Shown: positions 1 to 11,658 of the stretch, in pieces
How positions within the stretch are numbered: position 1 is the stretch's first letter
Layout: each line of letters begins with the position of its first letter
NCBI RefSeq assembly: GCF_001039355.2
Contig: NW_019775547.1
Location: forward strand, 916,857 to 964,908
Direction of reading: 5' to 3'
From: Lingula anatina
Lineage: Eukaryota > Brachiopoda > Lingulata > Lingulida > Lingulidae
DNA: 48,052 nucleotides
Position numbers and translations under genes: made by a program
Notes under the pieces: generated by a model
The model's database searches: none
What the model was told of the DNA's origin: nothing
The model's input: only the letters and a program-made list of their open reading frames with translations

Positions 1-640
1 TTTTTAATTTACCCTTTCCACCACCAAAGAAAAATGAAATTTACTAACCTTAGCTTGGATCCAAGAGTGAAGTCTATGTCTGGGTGGGGTCGCTCATCGT
101 CTTCTTTGTCCTGTAAAAATAAATGAAAATCTAGATTAGATTTTTTCAATTTAACCATCCCGCTACCCCCAAAAAATAAAATTTACTAACCTTAGTTTGG
201 ATCCAAGAGTGAAGTCCATGTCCAGGTGGGGTCGCTCATCATCTTCTTTGTCCTGTAAAAAGAATAGAAAAACAAGATTAGATGTTTTCAATTAACCCAT
301 CCCACCACCCCAGAAATATAAAATTTACTAACCTTAACTTGGATCCAAGAGTGAAGTCTATGTCCTGGTGGGGTCGCTCATCATCTTCTTTGTCCTGTAA
401 AAAGAAATTAAATACAAGGTTAGATTTTTTCAATTTACCCCTCTCACCACCCCCAAAAAATAAAATTTACTAACCTTAGCTTGGATCCAAGAGTGAAGTC
501 CATGTCCGGGTGTGGACATCATCTTCTTTGTCCTGTAAAAAGAAATGAAAAGTAAGATTAGATTTTTTCAATTTACCCATCCTACCACCCCCCCCCCCCA
601 AAAAAAAATAAATAAATAAAATAAAATTTACCAACCTTGA
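1..640 (-). repeat. 142-bp tandem repeat, each unit with an exon-like core
   Basis: Four units start at exactly 142-bp spacing; a fifth, degenerate remnant lies near 620-640 and the array runs off the left edge. On the minus strand each unit carries a polypyrimidine tract and CAG acceptor, a short open core, then an AG|GTTAGT donor. The cores are 49-110, 191-252, 333-394 (62 nt each) and 475-532 (58 nt). Frame 0 of the first three reads DKEDDERPH-x-D-[IM]-DFTLGSKL, with changes at only two residues, while the flanking intron-like sequence differs more. The fourth core has lost 4 nt and its frame ends in a stop. At 62 nt a single inclusion shifts the frame, so these may be alternative exons or decayed duplicates. 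The protein is not recognised. Confidence 0.6.
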
Positions 641-1998
641 AATCTATTCTATATAATTTCCAGAACGATTAACCAATAAGACAGGTTTTTCAACTGAAGC
701 TTTGTTTAAGTCCTATGCTACTTTTCTTTGTTTGAGTTCTTAAAGTTGGAGAAGTGAAAGTGACATGGTTTTCCTTTAATGGTCACTGGGGAGGCAGTGC
801 CCAAAATAGGGATCCCAGCGGGCAAATTATCGTGTTTTAGCGTTGAAACAACGTTGAACCATAACGTTGATAATACGTTGGATTATCATTGGATTTGAAA
901 GTTGACTCAACCTCAGATAACAACGTTGTATCAACGTCAGATAACAACATTGTATCAACCCCAGTTGTTAGACATTCTTGCATGACAAGACATTAAAATG
1001 TCATGAAACTCACAGGAGTGGTCAATCTTACTAAAACGCAGGTTGAGTGTTCAAAAATCGGCATGTTCAGGCCACTATTTTAGAAGTTATGCTGTTTTTT
1101 CACATTTCCTCAGATTCAATTCTTAGGCATGTTAACAGTTTCATTATTTAGTTAGTAAGATACGTAAAAGTGTTTGTTTGGCATTTCCTGCATCTTTACA
1201 ACATTATTAGTTGATTATGTAAAAATGATGGTAAACTTGTTATCGTGTATTGTGTAATAAATGTTCAAAATGGAAATAAACTCATATCATTGCAGTTTGT
1301 CAGATTCAATCATTCACTATGTTCAGAATCTCGGAATGGAAGAAATTGGACATTTAACACTGCTCTATTGATATTTTTCCCATATCATCAATTTTCTTAG
1401 TTGATCATATAAAAACGGCAGTAAACTGTTAATTTTGTTTTATGTTTAAAATTGTTAAAAATGAAAAAAAAACATATCAGAACAGTGCTGTCTTGTTTCA
1501 CATTTTGGCATTTTCAAGTTGTGACTTTGAAGTTCCATGGGCCTGAAGACCTTTGCTAGTCACATTTTCTGAATATCCATAATACTAATTTTTTTATTAC
1601 TAAAATTGATGGTCATTGTGCTGTTAAACATTATGTAATCTTGCATCAAAATTAAAAAAAAACTATTTTGGGCACTGCTGCCATGATGACCATTATGGGA
1701 AAACCATGTTACTTATGATTGCCAAACTTTCAAAAAAGAAATACAGGACTAAAATGCAGCCGGAGTTGGAAAAGCAGTCTAATTGGCTTCTTTTTCTGGA
1801 AGTTATACATTTTCAAAGCGTGAACTTGTTACACATTTTACTTACATTGGTATTACCTGTTGAGCATAATTAAAATTTGATGTTGAATTTGCAGTTTAAC
1901 ATAATGTTCTTTTGCATCAGAATTGACAGTAGCCTATTTTGTGCATAGTTATTTCCTGTCTTTCGTCTGTACATTTGACAGCTTTGCTGCCTTGTTAA
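641..1998. other. Intergenic, repeat-derived, no gene seen
   Basis: No open frame with family resemblance or exon structure. The stretch consists of a MITE-like end near 811-962, a diverged inverted copy (about 990-1420) of sequence at 2370-2790, and a segment (about 1550-1720) whose reverse complement is found split between 740-805 and 5015-5130. Confidence 0.6.
811..962. mobile_element. MITE-like end with CAACGTTGA subterminal repeats
   Basis: Begins with CCCAGCGGGCA and is followed by several copies of an AACGTTG-type motif in both orientations. The matching opposite end, CCCAGCAGGCATAG on the reverse strand, is at 4998-5012. The two ends carry the same subterminal repeat family, typical of non-autonomous DNA transposons. 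The superfamily is not determined, and the two ends may belong to different copies because an assembly gap lies between them. Confidence 0.5.
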
Positions 1999-2790
1999 AG
2001 GTACATACGAACCGAGCATCGGTGGAGCGTGGATTCCCAGTAACACATGTAAACCACTTCTACTAGTTTCTTATATGACTCAAATAAATTCGACATGCCA
2101 AGGGATAAACTGAATAGATCACTCGATCAGCCATAAAAGACCTTTAAATTGCTCCTTTCTTTAAATTTTTGGTTGTAAATTTAACCTACAGTACTTTCGT
2201 GACCTACTTTCCTGCCCCATTGACATACAGCTTAGAATGCCAGCAGAAAAATCCGTTCAAACATCATTTTCGGGTAAAATTAAACAATGCCTTTTGGTAA
2301 TTCTCTTAATTATACTACTTGAAACTATATGCTGGCATTTGGTTGGTTTTTGTGACAAAAATTGACTTTGTATGCATCTTTAAACGATCAACTTAGAAAA
2401 TTGTTGACAAAGGAAAAATATCAATAGAACAATTTCAAATGCCCTATTTGCTCCATTCTGAGATTCTGAAAATAGTGAATGATTGAATCTGACAAACTGT
2501 AAAGATATGAGTTTATTTCCATTTTTGAAACTTTATTACACAATACACAATAACAGGTTTACCATCATTTTTATATAATCAACTAACAATATTGTTAAGG
2601 TGCAGAAAATGCCAAAAGAACACCTTTACATATCTAATTACATGTAGTTAAAAAATTAGACTGTTAACATGCCTCAGAATTAAATCAGAGGAAAAAACAC
2701 ATGTGCAAAAACAAAACTTAACCAGTCAAGCTTATTTTCGAACTAAATCTGTATTTCAGTAAGACTGATCACTCCTGTGAATTTCTAGAC
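990..2790. repeat. Long imperfect inverted repeat
   Basis: Positions about 990-1420 are a diverged reverse complement of about 2370-2790. Shared landmarks are the block around CACAGGAGTG, the block around GTTTGTCAGATTCAATCATTC, and CTATTGATATTTTTCC. The spacer is about 950 bp. This suggests two oppositely oriented copies of one dispersed family, or a foldback element. Confidence 0.55.
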
Positions 2791-4500
2791 AATTGGCCAA
2801 TCGATTTTCCTTGAAATGTGTTATCAGTGGCGCATATATGCTGAAAAAAAGTTAAAAAACAGAACAGCTTTTATATAAATGGCCTGATCATGCCAATCTT
2901 CTAACTTGACCTGTGTACAATGAATATTCATCAGTTCTGTAAGTTTCAATCCAAATGTAAAAATGTGTCTGTACATAAAAACAATACACAAAAGGGAAAA
3001 ACACTCACTCACACTTGAGAGAAAATGTACATCAGCCTTAGAAGAGAAACACGACAACCAAACAAGCGTGACCTAAATAGGGCATATGAAGGTTTAGGTT
3101 CTGGCCTCAAAGGGCATTCAACTTTCAAGAGAGGAATATGACAGAAATGAAAAGAGAGTATAACATGGTGGCACTAACCCATCTCCAGTAGCTTGGATTT
3201 CAGTCCATTTACGATTAATTTTTCTGCAGCGGTTATTCGAGGTCCGGGCTAAGAGCTGAGTGTTATTTGTACATGTACATTACCCAGAGCGAAGAGTTCG
3301 CATGGATTGAAGGGTCGAATTCACAGAAGCACACCATGGGGAAAAGACGAAACATTCGATGTTTTGTGCTAGTAAAGAAGCTATCCTCAGGTGCGATGTA
3401 TTGGCGTAGGATCACATGAGATTTGAAGGCGGTTGCCCGAAGAAAATCGCTCTCACTTCGCGTCCTTTGTACTCCTCTGGAGTGAAACGCAACATGTTCA
3501 TCCCGCTTCACAATTGCCCGCTCTTAGACTTCCAATCTTAGATTGTCGGCTGGGGGCGCTGCTGTCGTCAGCATCCTGTCGTATGTCGGGTGTCGTATGA
3601 GAATGAGATCCAAATTTTATTATTGCATTGTATATACACCTACGTTTGAAATGCATTCAGCGTTTTCATACCTAAACTTTTTTTGTTTAAACAGAAAAAA
3701 ACGCGCATTTACCTTGGAGGGAAGAATCAATGTACAGCTATAATAGTTTTTGGACGGAAACCACGCAATGCCTCTCCCCCAAATTAATATTATTGACAGT
3801 GTCCTTGCAACTTGTTGACATGATATCAAGTTTATAAACCTGCCCCAGGCCATCATTGGACGACCTTGTCCGCTTACACTGGAACACTTACTTACAATAT
3901 ACACTGATCCACAATGCACTTTGAAGAAACTTTCATTTCATTTCTTGTTTCACAGATGATAATAATAAAGACAAAGTGATAATACATTTTTGCTATATTT
4001 ATGTGGAGTTGTCCAGAGAAATAATAACGAAAGGATAATATAGGCCTACTTGGTGTGATTTAATGTTTTAGTTACTTTTTACATTTGCTTAAAAGAAGAT
4101 GGCATGCAGAGCTCCATAGTCCCCCTTTTCACTGTTCAGAACTGGCATGGTTTAAAAAACTTTCGTGTGTGTGTGTGTGGAGGGGGGGGGGGTTAAGAAC
4201 TATGATTCAGCTAGTCAATTTTTTTTCAAGAAGGGAATATTGGTGATATATTTTTCAGAAACCGAAGGGGGAGGGGTCAGGACCACCCAGTTACACGTAA
4301 AATACATTTGCTCTTTATCTTTGTTTAATATATAACTGCTTTTAAATAATAATAGAAAATAGTTATCTAAAGCTGTTACATAAACAAATGCTATAATATT
4401 CTATTTACTAATTGTTTTGTTTTTTTATGAAAAATGTCTTATTCTAATTTTCATTTTTTTTTTTCTGTGAGCACAGTGTGTTGCTATATTTGTATAAAAG
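1999..4500. repeat. Allelic duplicate, copy 1 (pairs with 5265-7812)
   Basis: Nearly identical, in the same order and orientation, to 5265-7812, with many SNPs and small indels; it stops abruptly at the N at 4501. No gene is supported inside. The region around 3200-3620 is locally richer in GC and CpG and could be regulatory or a first exon, but nothing diagnostic is seen. A GT microsatellite with a G run sits at about 4163-4192. Confidence 0.8.
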
Positions 4501-4501
4501 N
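4501..4501. other. Single-N join between assembly pieces
   Basis: One N. The left piece ends inside a sequence that is continued at about 7812, while the right side starts with unrelated sequence. This indicates a scaffold join, not a base ambiguity. Confidence 0.85.
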
Positions 4502-4736
4502 TCTATAACAGGGTACCGAGAACTGTCAACTTTATTGACTTCATTCCATCACATTTACAGCAAAGTATTCATCTTAGTGTTAGCTGACCTTGCAAGGAAT
4601 TCAGTTTATTGGAATGTATTTCTGAATAACAAGTTAAGAAAATTCACTAGTTCACTAAAGACACAAAACAACTGTCACTTTTACTTTAAACGCTTTTTCT
4701 TATTATTTTGATAAAGTTAGTTACAGCATTGATAAA

Positions 4737-5012
4737 CAAAGTATCACGTTTTCAACAATTTTAACAAATTTAATATTTTAAATTACAATCCATGTCTGCA
4801 AGGTTGTGTCAATGACCAAAATCAACGTTGATCCAGCCACGTCGGAACACCGTCATAATGTGACGTTGACTCAACATTGTATTTTGGTCATTGACACAGC
4901 CTTGCAGACATGGATTGTAATTTAAAATTTACGTTGAATTTAGGTAGATCAACGGCAATTCAACGTATCAACCTGTTTTCAACGTTGATCCAACGCGACT
5001 ATGCCTGCTGGG
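4737..5012. mobile_element. MITE-like right end with a 43-bp hairpin
   Basis: Ends with CTATGCCTGCTGGG, the inverted counterpart of the 811 end. It contains several CAACGTTGA-type repeats. An internal hairpin has arms at about 4780-4826 and 4880-4925 that pair over about 43 bp with one mismatch, separated by about 55 bp. Confidence 0.55.
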
Positions 5013-5264
5013 ATGTCTTCATTCTTGATGCAATATTACATAATACTTAACAGCATAATGACCATCAAGTTTTAATAATAAAATAAAAGAATAATGGATA
5101 TTCAACAAATGTGACATGGAAAGGTCTTCAAGGTCATGGAAGCTCAGTCACACCTTCAAAATACCAAAATGTAAACAAGAGATAACTGTACGGAAATGAT
5201 TTTCTTTCCATTTTCAACACCCTTTTTACATAAATCAAAATGAGCAATTTACTGTCATTTTTAA

Positions 5265-7469
5265 AGGTACATACGAACCGAGCATCGGTGGAGCGTGGAT
5301 TCCCAGTAACACATGTAAACCACTTCTACTAGTTTCTTATATGACTCAAATAAATTCGACATGCCAAGGGATAAACTGAATAGATCACTCGATCAGCCAT
5401 AAAATACCTTTAAATTGCTCCTTTCTTTAAATTTTTGGTTGTAAATTTAACCTACTTTCGTGACCTACTTTCCTGCCCCATTGACATACTAGTACAGCTT
5501 AGAATGCCAGCAGAAAAATCCGTTCAAACATCATTTTCGGGTAAAATTAAACAATGCCTTTTGGTAATTCTCTTAATTATACTACTTGAAACTATATGCT
5601 GGCATTTGGTTGGTTTTTGTGACAAAAATTGACTTTGTATGCATCTTTAAATGATCAACTTAGAAAATTGTTGACAAAGGAAAAATATCAATAGAACAAT
5701 TTCAAATGCCCTATTTGCTCCATTCTGAGATTCTGAACATAGTGAATGATTGAATCTGACAAACTGTAAAGATATGAGTTTATTTCCATTTTTGAAACTT
5801 TATTAGACAATACACAATAACAGGTTTACCATTATTTTTATATAATCAACTAACAATATTGTTAAGGTGCAGAAAATGCCAAAAGGACACCTTTACATAT
5901 CTAATTAGTTAAAAAATGAGACTGTTAACATGCCTCAGAATTAAATCTGAGGAAAAAACACATATGCAAAGACAAAACTTAACCAATCAAGCTTATTTTC
6001 GAACTAAATCTGTATTTCAGTAAGACTGATCACTCCTGTGAATTTCTAGACAATTGGCCAATTGATTTTCCTTGAAATGTGTTATCAGTGGCGCATATAT
6101 GCTGAAAAAAGTTAAAAAACAGAACAGCTTTTATATAAATGGCCTGATCATGCCAATCTTCTAACTTGACCTGTGTACAATGAATATTCATCAGTTCTGT
6201 AAGTTTCAATCCAAATGTAAAAATGTACATAAAAACAATACACAAAAATGTACATAAAAACAATACACAAAAGGGAAAAACACTAACTCACACTTGAGAG
6301 AAAATGCACATCAGCCTTAGAAGAGAAACACGACAACCAAACAAGCGTGACCTAAATAGGGCATATGAAGGTTTAGGTTCTGGCCTCAAGGGGCATTCAA
6401 CTTTCAAGAGAGGAATATGACAGAAATGAAAAGAGAGTATAACATGGTGGCACTAACCTATCTCCAGTAGCTTGGATTTCAGTCCATTTACGATTAATTT
6501 TTCTGCAGCGGTTATTCGAGGTCCGGGCTAAGAGCTGAGTGTTATTTGTACATGTACATTACCCAGAGCGAAGAGTTCGCATGGATTGAAGGGTAGAATT
6601 CACAGAAGCACACCATGGGGAAAAGACGTAACATTCGATGTTTTGTGCTAGTAAAGAAGCTATCCTCAGGTGCGATGTATTGGCGTAGGATCACATGAGA
6701 TTTGAAGGCGGTTGCCCGAAGAAAATCGCTCTCACTTCGCGTCCTTTGTACTCCTCTGGAGTGAAACGCAACATGTCCATCCCGCTTCACAATTGCCCGC
6801 TCTTAGACTTCCAATCTTAGATTGTCGGCTGGGGGCGCTGCTGTCGTCAGCATCCTGTCGTATGTCGGGTGTCGTATGAGAATAAGACCCAAATTTTATT
6901 ATTGCATTGTATATACACCTACGTTTGAAATGCATTCAGCGTTTTCATACCTAAACTTTTTTTGTTTAAACAGAAAAAACGCGCATTTACCTTGGAGGGA
7001 AGAATCAATGTAGGCCTACAGCTATAATAGTTTTTGGACGGAAACCACGCAATGCCTCTCCCCCAATTATTATTGACAGTGTCCTTGCAACTTGTTGACA
7101 TGATATCTAGTTTATAAACCTGCCCCAGGCCATCATTGGACGACCTTGTCCGCTTACACTGGAACACTTATTTACAATATACACTGATCCACAATGCACT
7201 TTGAAGAAACTTTCATTTCATTTCTTGTTTCACAGATGATGATAATAAAGATAAAGTGATAATATATTTTTGCTATATTTATGTGGAGTTGTCCAGAGAA
7301 ATCATAACGAAAGGATAATATAGGCCTACTTGGTGTGATTTAATGTTTTAGTTACTTTTTACATTTGCTTAAATATTTTAACGACTTAAAAGAAGATGGC
7401 ATGCAGAGCTCCATAGTCCCCTTTTTCACTGTTCAGAACTGGCATGGTTTAAAAAACTTTCGCGTGTGT

Positions 7470-7500
<31 letters not shown>

Positions 7501-7812
7501 TTAAGAACTATGATTCAGCTAGTCAATTTTTTTTTCAAGAGGGGAATATTGGTGTGATATATTTTTCAGAAACCGAAGGGGGAGAGGTCAGGACCACCCA
7601 GTTACATGTAAAATACATTTGCTCTTTATCTTTGTTTAATATATAGGCCTAACTGCTTTTAAATAGTAATAGAAAATAGTTATTTAAAGCTGTTACATAA
7701 ACAAATGCTATAATATTCTATTTACTAATTGTTTTGTTTTTTATGAAAAATGTCTTATTCTAATTTTCATTTTTTTTCTGTGAGCACAGTGTGTTGCTTT
7801 ATTTGTATAAAA
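5265..7812. repeat. Allelic duplicate, copy 2 (pairs with 1999-4500)
   Basis: Second version of 1999-4500. Differences include a 28-bp tandem duplication near 6222-6270, a 17-bp insertion near 7368, TA-flanked hexamer insertions at 5487, 7011 and 7644, and a longer GT microsatellite plus G run at 7462-7500. Short open frames seen here are not conserved between the two copies. Confidence 0.8.
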
Positions 7813-8124
7813 TATAATTCTGATGTATATTTATTAAAACTGAAACATACGGGTAATTTATTAATATATTAATGACTCGTGTAATTTGTCATCTTTTTGA
7901 GGTGAAAATAGGCCTGAGCCTGCAATTTTGCCACAAAGCGATTGTAATTTAGCATTAAATGAATCAATATATAATAAATTTATGGTTAATAATTAAGTCA
8001 CTATTTCAAGCAAGACTTAGATATTTTCCTTATTAAAGATTTATGTGGCATTCTCGATTTAAAAACCAAATCTGAGATGATCTCACATCATAATCGGTCA
8101 TGGCGGTGTAGATGCATACAGGTC
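7813..8124. other. Unique intergenic stretch, no gene seen
   Basis: AT-rich sequence without exon-like structure. It is the only part of piece 4502-11480 downstream of 5265 that has no duplicate elsewhere in the window, so it bridges the two overlaps. Confidence 0.5.
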
Positions 8125-8882
8125 GATGGTATTGAAAGTCACAGTGCCCATTTTGGGCACTTTTTCCAGTCCTACACAGTAGATATAATTCCTGTTTGAA
8201 TATAAAAATTATCATGCTTCAAGAAAGCTTATTACCGTTTACGTCTACAAATGCAATGTAGGCAGGCAGCCAGCTGGGACATTTGACGCCACTCGCGCTT
8301 TCCCAAGACTGGTAATCCTGCACTTGTAATCCTGAGTTACGAGTAGACTGAACATAACATTTATATTCTGTTTACCATAACGGACTGTGGCTCTGCTAAT
8401 ATAGTTTGTTGTTTATTCATAGTAAAATAATGAACCTTAACCGACTTTATAATGAGAACTGCTTCGAAGTTTTTTCATGTGGTGTGGAGGAGTTTAATTA
8501 GTAGGAAACAAGAACAAGAAAAAAATGACTTAATGGAAAAGAAGCACTAAACTTCAAAATTTTCCAACTTAAGATGGGGTCCGCCATATAGATAAACGTC
8601 CCAATAAAATATTCGTCCCGATAGATACGTCTCTATACATACACGTCTCAATAGATTTACGTCTCGTTAAATTTACGTTCTGATAGATCCACCAACAGAT
8701 TCCTATAAACCCACATATCTTTAGATCCAGGTACCGCTAGATCCATCTATCTGACATCGTAATCGGCTAAATTCCGATATCTACTTGAGATACAGGTATG
8801 AGGCTTTCGAGTGATACATGTACTGTAGTCTGGCTGTGAGTACTGACCCACTTAGTGATCTGACTTGATTACAACCTGATAT

Positions 8883-8925
<43 letters not shown>

Positions 8926-8928
8926 TTA
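8883..8928. repeat. (ATTT)n microsatellite
   Basis: About eleven uninterrupted ATTT units inside the 1.33-kb insertion. Confidence 0.95.
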
Positions 8929-9339
8929 GGTTTTCAAACAAGACATACGTGTAGCCTACGTTCGCGACTACACGTCTACCATTTACTATCGTTTACTGCC
9001 TTTTAGGCCTACTCCATTCTGCAATGTAGGCCTACGCACGTAACTTCATCAATGTAAACTACTTGGACACAATAACGACATAACTTTGTTATTATGTCCA
9101 AGATGTAAATAACTTCTGTATATATGCAGGCGTAAATAACGCCGATTTTTGCCTGCCAACTTTGGGTAATGTTTGTCAACTATACAGTAATGGTTTCTAT
9201 CAAGTACAAGACAGTTATCAGGCAGAATCATTCATGAAATGCCCAAATAAATCATACACAGTATAAAATAAGAAGGGTTTACTTGTAAAACTCTTTAACA
9301 TTATTTCATCAACTTTTGCCCTCCGAGTTCTTAATTGAC

Positions 9340-9355
9340 GGGGTGGTGTGTGTGT

Positions 9356-9388
<33 letters not shown>
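9340..9388. repeat. (GT)n microsatellite
   Basis: GT repeat interrupted once by a TATG step. The reverse strand encodes a spurious His-Thr run. Confidence 0.95.
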
Positions 9389-9393
<5 letters not shown>

Positions 9394-10149
9394 GGATTAA
9401 TCGCTACGAAATAAATATATAATCTTAGGTTCCTGTCAAAAGCCTTCGTAATCAAAACTAAATGAATGTAACATGAAAATAACAAAACATCTAGTGAAAT
9501 CATAAATTTCTGTCAGATAATGCATTAGTAGGCCTAATGTAAATTACCCGAGTATTGCGTAAAAACGATCTAGTAGAATAATAAATTGCTGAAAGATTTA
9601 ATAAGTGTACTGTCGTTTTAAAAAAGTGCATTTTATGTACTGAGTAATATACTGAGCAATAGTGTACATGTACCTGTAATGGATCTATCGGTATTTGGAT
9701 CTAAAAATACGTGGATCTGTAGGTATGCGGATTTAAAGGACGTGGGTTTATGAGGACGTCGGAACGCAAATATATGGGACGGTGGTAAAAAATCGGATCT
9801 ATCTGTATTTAAATTTAAAAAGACGTTTTTTTCAGTTTTTATGTATCTATCGGTAACGGGAGTATAGGGACGTGTAATATTTTGGGACTAAATTTTATCC
9901 GTACGTACTCCTTAAGATATTATTCAAAAACGAATTCATATAGGTACTATGGCAAATGAAATCTTTAACGATTTATCCTAAAATCTTGGTTTTTCTATTA
10001 CTCCCACACTCCCCTTTTATTTTGCAATAACGGACTAAGCCACCTAGCTATTTGGAATGTGGCATTTTGTAGTGAACCGTTAATTAGTAGGCCTAGGCCT
10101 ACTGATGGTCTTCTAAATTTGCATACATGAGATATGCATATTTGTTTAA

Positions 10150-10330
10150 GTTTTAATTATTCAAATGTAGGCCTATATAGACATGACATGTTGCATGGCA
10201 GTTTAAGAGAAGTTTATTGAAAATGTAAATCAAAATTTAATTTTAATGTATCTACAATTAAGTTAATGTATATAGGCATGGCATCATCCATGTTGCATGC
10301 CAGTTATGGAAGTTCATTTGAAATGTAAAT
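10150..10330. repeat. Two-unit tandem repeat of about 100 bp
   Basis: The block ATGTTGCATGGCAGTTTAAG with a following AAATGTAAAT recurs about 100 bp later as ATGTTGCATGCCAGTTATGG with the same tail. The allelic copy at 12345-12505 shows the same two units, so the duplication predates the two alleles. Confidence 0.6.
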
Positions 10331-11480
10331 TATGATAGAGTATAAAAGAAGCGACATAGCCTGAGAGAGTTAGAGACATAGTTATAGTTACCACAGAGAA
10401 TTTTCACTGCTTGACAGAGGTATCGAGAAATGTAATTTGTTTAATTTTATTTAAAGATACCTTTTCAACCATTCAACAAGGCAAGACACCCAGAGGCAGA
10501 CGTGTGCGGTAGAGATTGTCCCACACATCAACATAACATAACCAACAACATTCATTTATCATGTTAACATGAAGCACTTATTCTTATTGGGGTAAACTAG
10601 TTAGGTAGCTGACCAAATGCTTGCAATTTTAGAAATATGTTTTTATTGCCAAGATCACATTACCTCACATTCTCATTGGGCAAAAAGAACAGAAGAATTT
10701 ATATAATATATGACCCGCACAATTCGATCGATCCCTCCTTTCTTTTATATAGAGATGATAAAGCTCACTTCAAGTAACATGGTTTTATTTAGCCAGTTCA
10801 CTGTCTTTTTCTTACAATCTTGCTTGAAGAGTATTAAAACATATTTATTTCAAGTTGATAATAATAAGCACCTTGCAGAAAACTGAGACTTAAAATTTGG
10901 GACATCTTCCTAGAGGTTACAGTATTTATAAAGACATAGAAAACAATAACAATAACAAGAAATACTTAACATAAACTAATTCGATCTTCACTTTTCTGTC
11001 TTTGCTAGCACTTAAAAAATTCAATAACACAGAGAATATTAATGACACATTTGTGCAAAACATTCACATTGCCAAGTTGCCTAGAATCATCACAGCAACA
11101 GCATTACTTGCTGATGGCACTGCACTGCCCAAGCTATAGCACCTAAAAGCCCACAGAAGTCAACAGTTTGGGCTGCGGCTGCAGTCTGAAACTTGCTATT
11201 CTCATTCACAACTTCAGTTTTTATTTCTGTTATTTTGGGAATAATTCAAAGACTTGAGATGAGAACAAGCTACATGTACTTACTAGCACAGATCTGAACC
11301 TATCAGAATATCAGCATCAAATATGACCAAAAGTAGATATAAACATGCCTCCAATAACCCGTACATGTTTCACCCCTTTCTTCTGACCAGCAGTTCTTCA
11401 TTATGAACATTTTTAAAAACTTTTTTTTCAAAATAAAAGGCACATAAGCATAACTATCTGCTTAAATCTTTTCAACACAT

Positions 11481-11481
11481 N
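11481..11481. other. Single-N join between assembly pieces
   Basis: One N separating the end of copy 8125-11480 from 177 bp of sequence with no duplicate, followed by the second copy. Confidence 0.85.
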
Positions 11482-11658
11482 CTAAAATCAACAGACGAAG
11501 GCACAGATACTAACAAACGAGATTTAAACGAGAGCAACAATTAAGCGTAACAGAGATAGGCATCTATTGTTCTCTGGGTTCTATTCATTCCGACCAATGA
11601 GAGACCGTAATACGGGCTCCGCCCCCACGCGTGTAATCTCCTTCTGTTATAACTCCTT

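Larger units (their letters stand above)
8576..9910. mobile_element. Polymorphic 1.33-kb DNA transposon with 8-bp target duplication
   Basis: Flanked by direct repeats CTTAAGAT at 8568-8575 and 9911-9918. The other allele has a single CTTAAGAT (12095-12102) and no insert. The ends form an imperfect terminal inverted repeat: the left end has GATAAACGTCCCAATAAAAT and the reverse-complemented right end has GATAAAATTTAGTCCCAAAA. Both ends are dense in ACGTC/GATAGAT-type subterminal repeats. An 8-bp duplication is typical of the hAT superfamily; no transposase frame is visible, so it is non-autonomous. Internal (ATTT)n at 8883-8928 and (GT)n at 9340-9388 are included. Confidence 0.75.
8125..11480. 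repeat. Allelic duplicate, copy 1 (pairs with 11659-14123)
   Basis: Collinear with 11659-14123 except for two large indels: an extra 1.33 kb at 8576-9910 in this copy and about 0.48 kb extra (about 12582-13062) in the other. It ends at the N at 11481, just short of the DAGLB stop codon found in the other copy, so it represents sequence downstream of DAGLB and its 3' UTR. Confidence 0.8.

Noticed and set aside
3263-3511. 82-residue minus-strand open frame, also present at 6542-6790 in the other allele
   Set aside because: The differences I can see between the two alleles within the frame all change amino acids, there is no recognisable family and no clear splice context, so selection for a protein is not supported.
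5435-5632. 65-residue plus-strand frame with a hydrophobic stretch
   Set aside because: It lies in the dispersed repeat family also seen at 2275-2390 and 35078-35190, and the other allele is disrupted upstream by the TACAGTA insertion.
9309-9503. Minus-strand frame with a His-Thr run
   Set aside because: Translation of a GT microsatellite.
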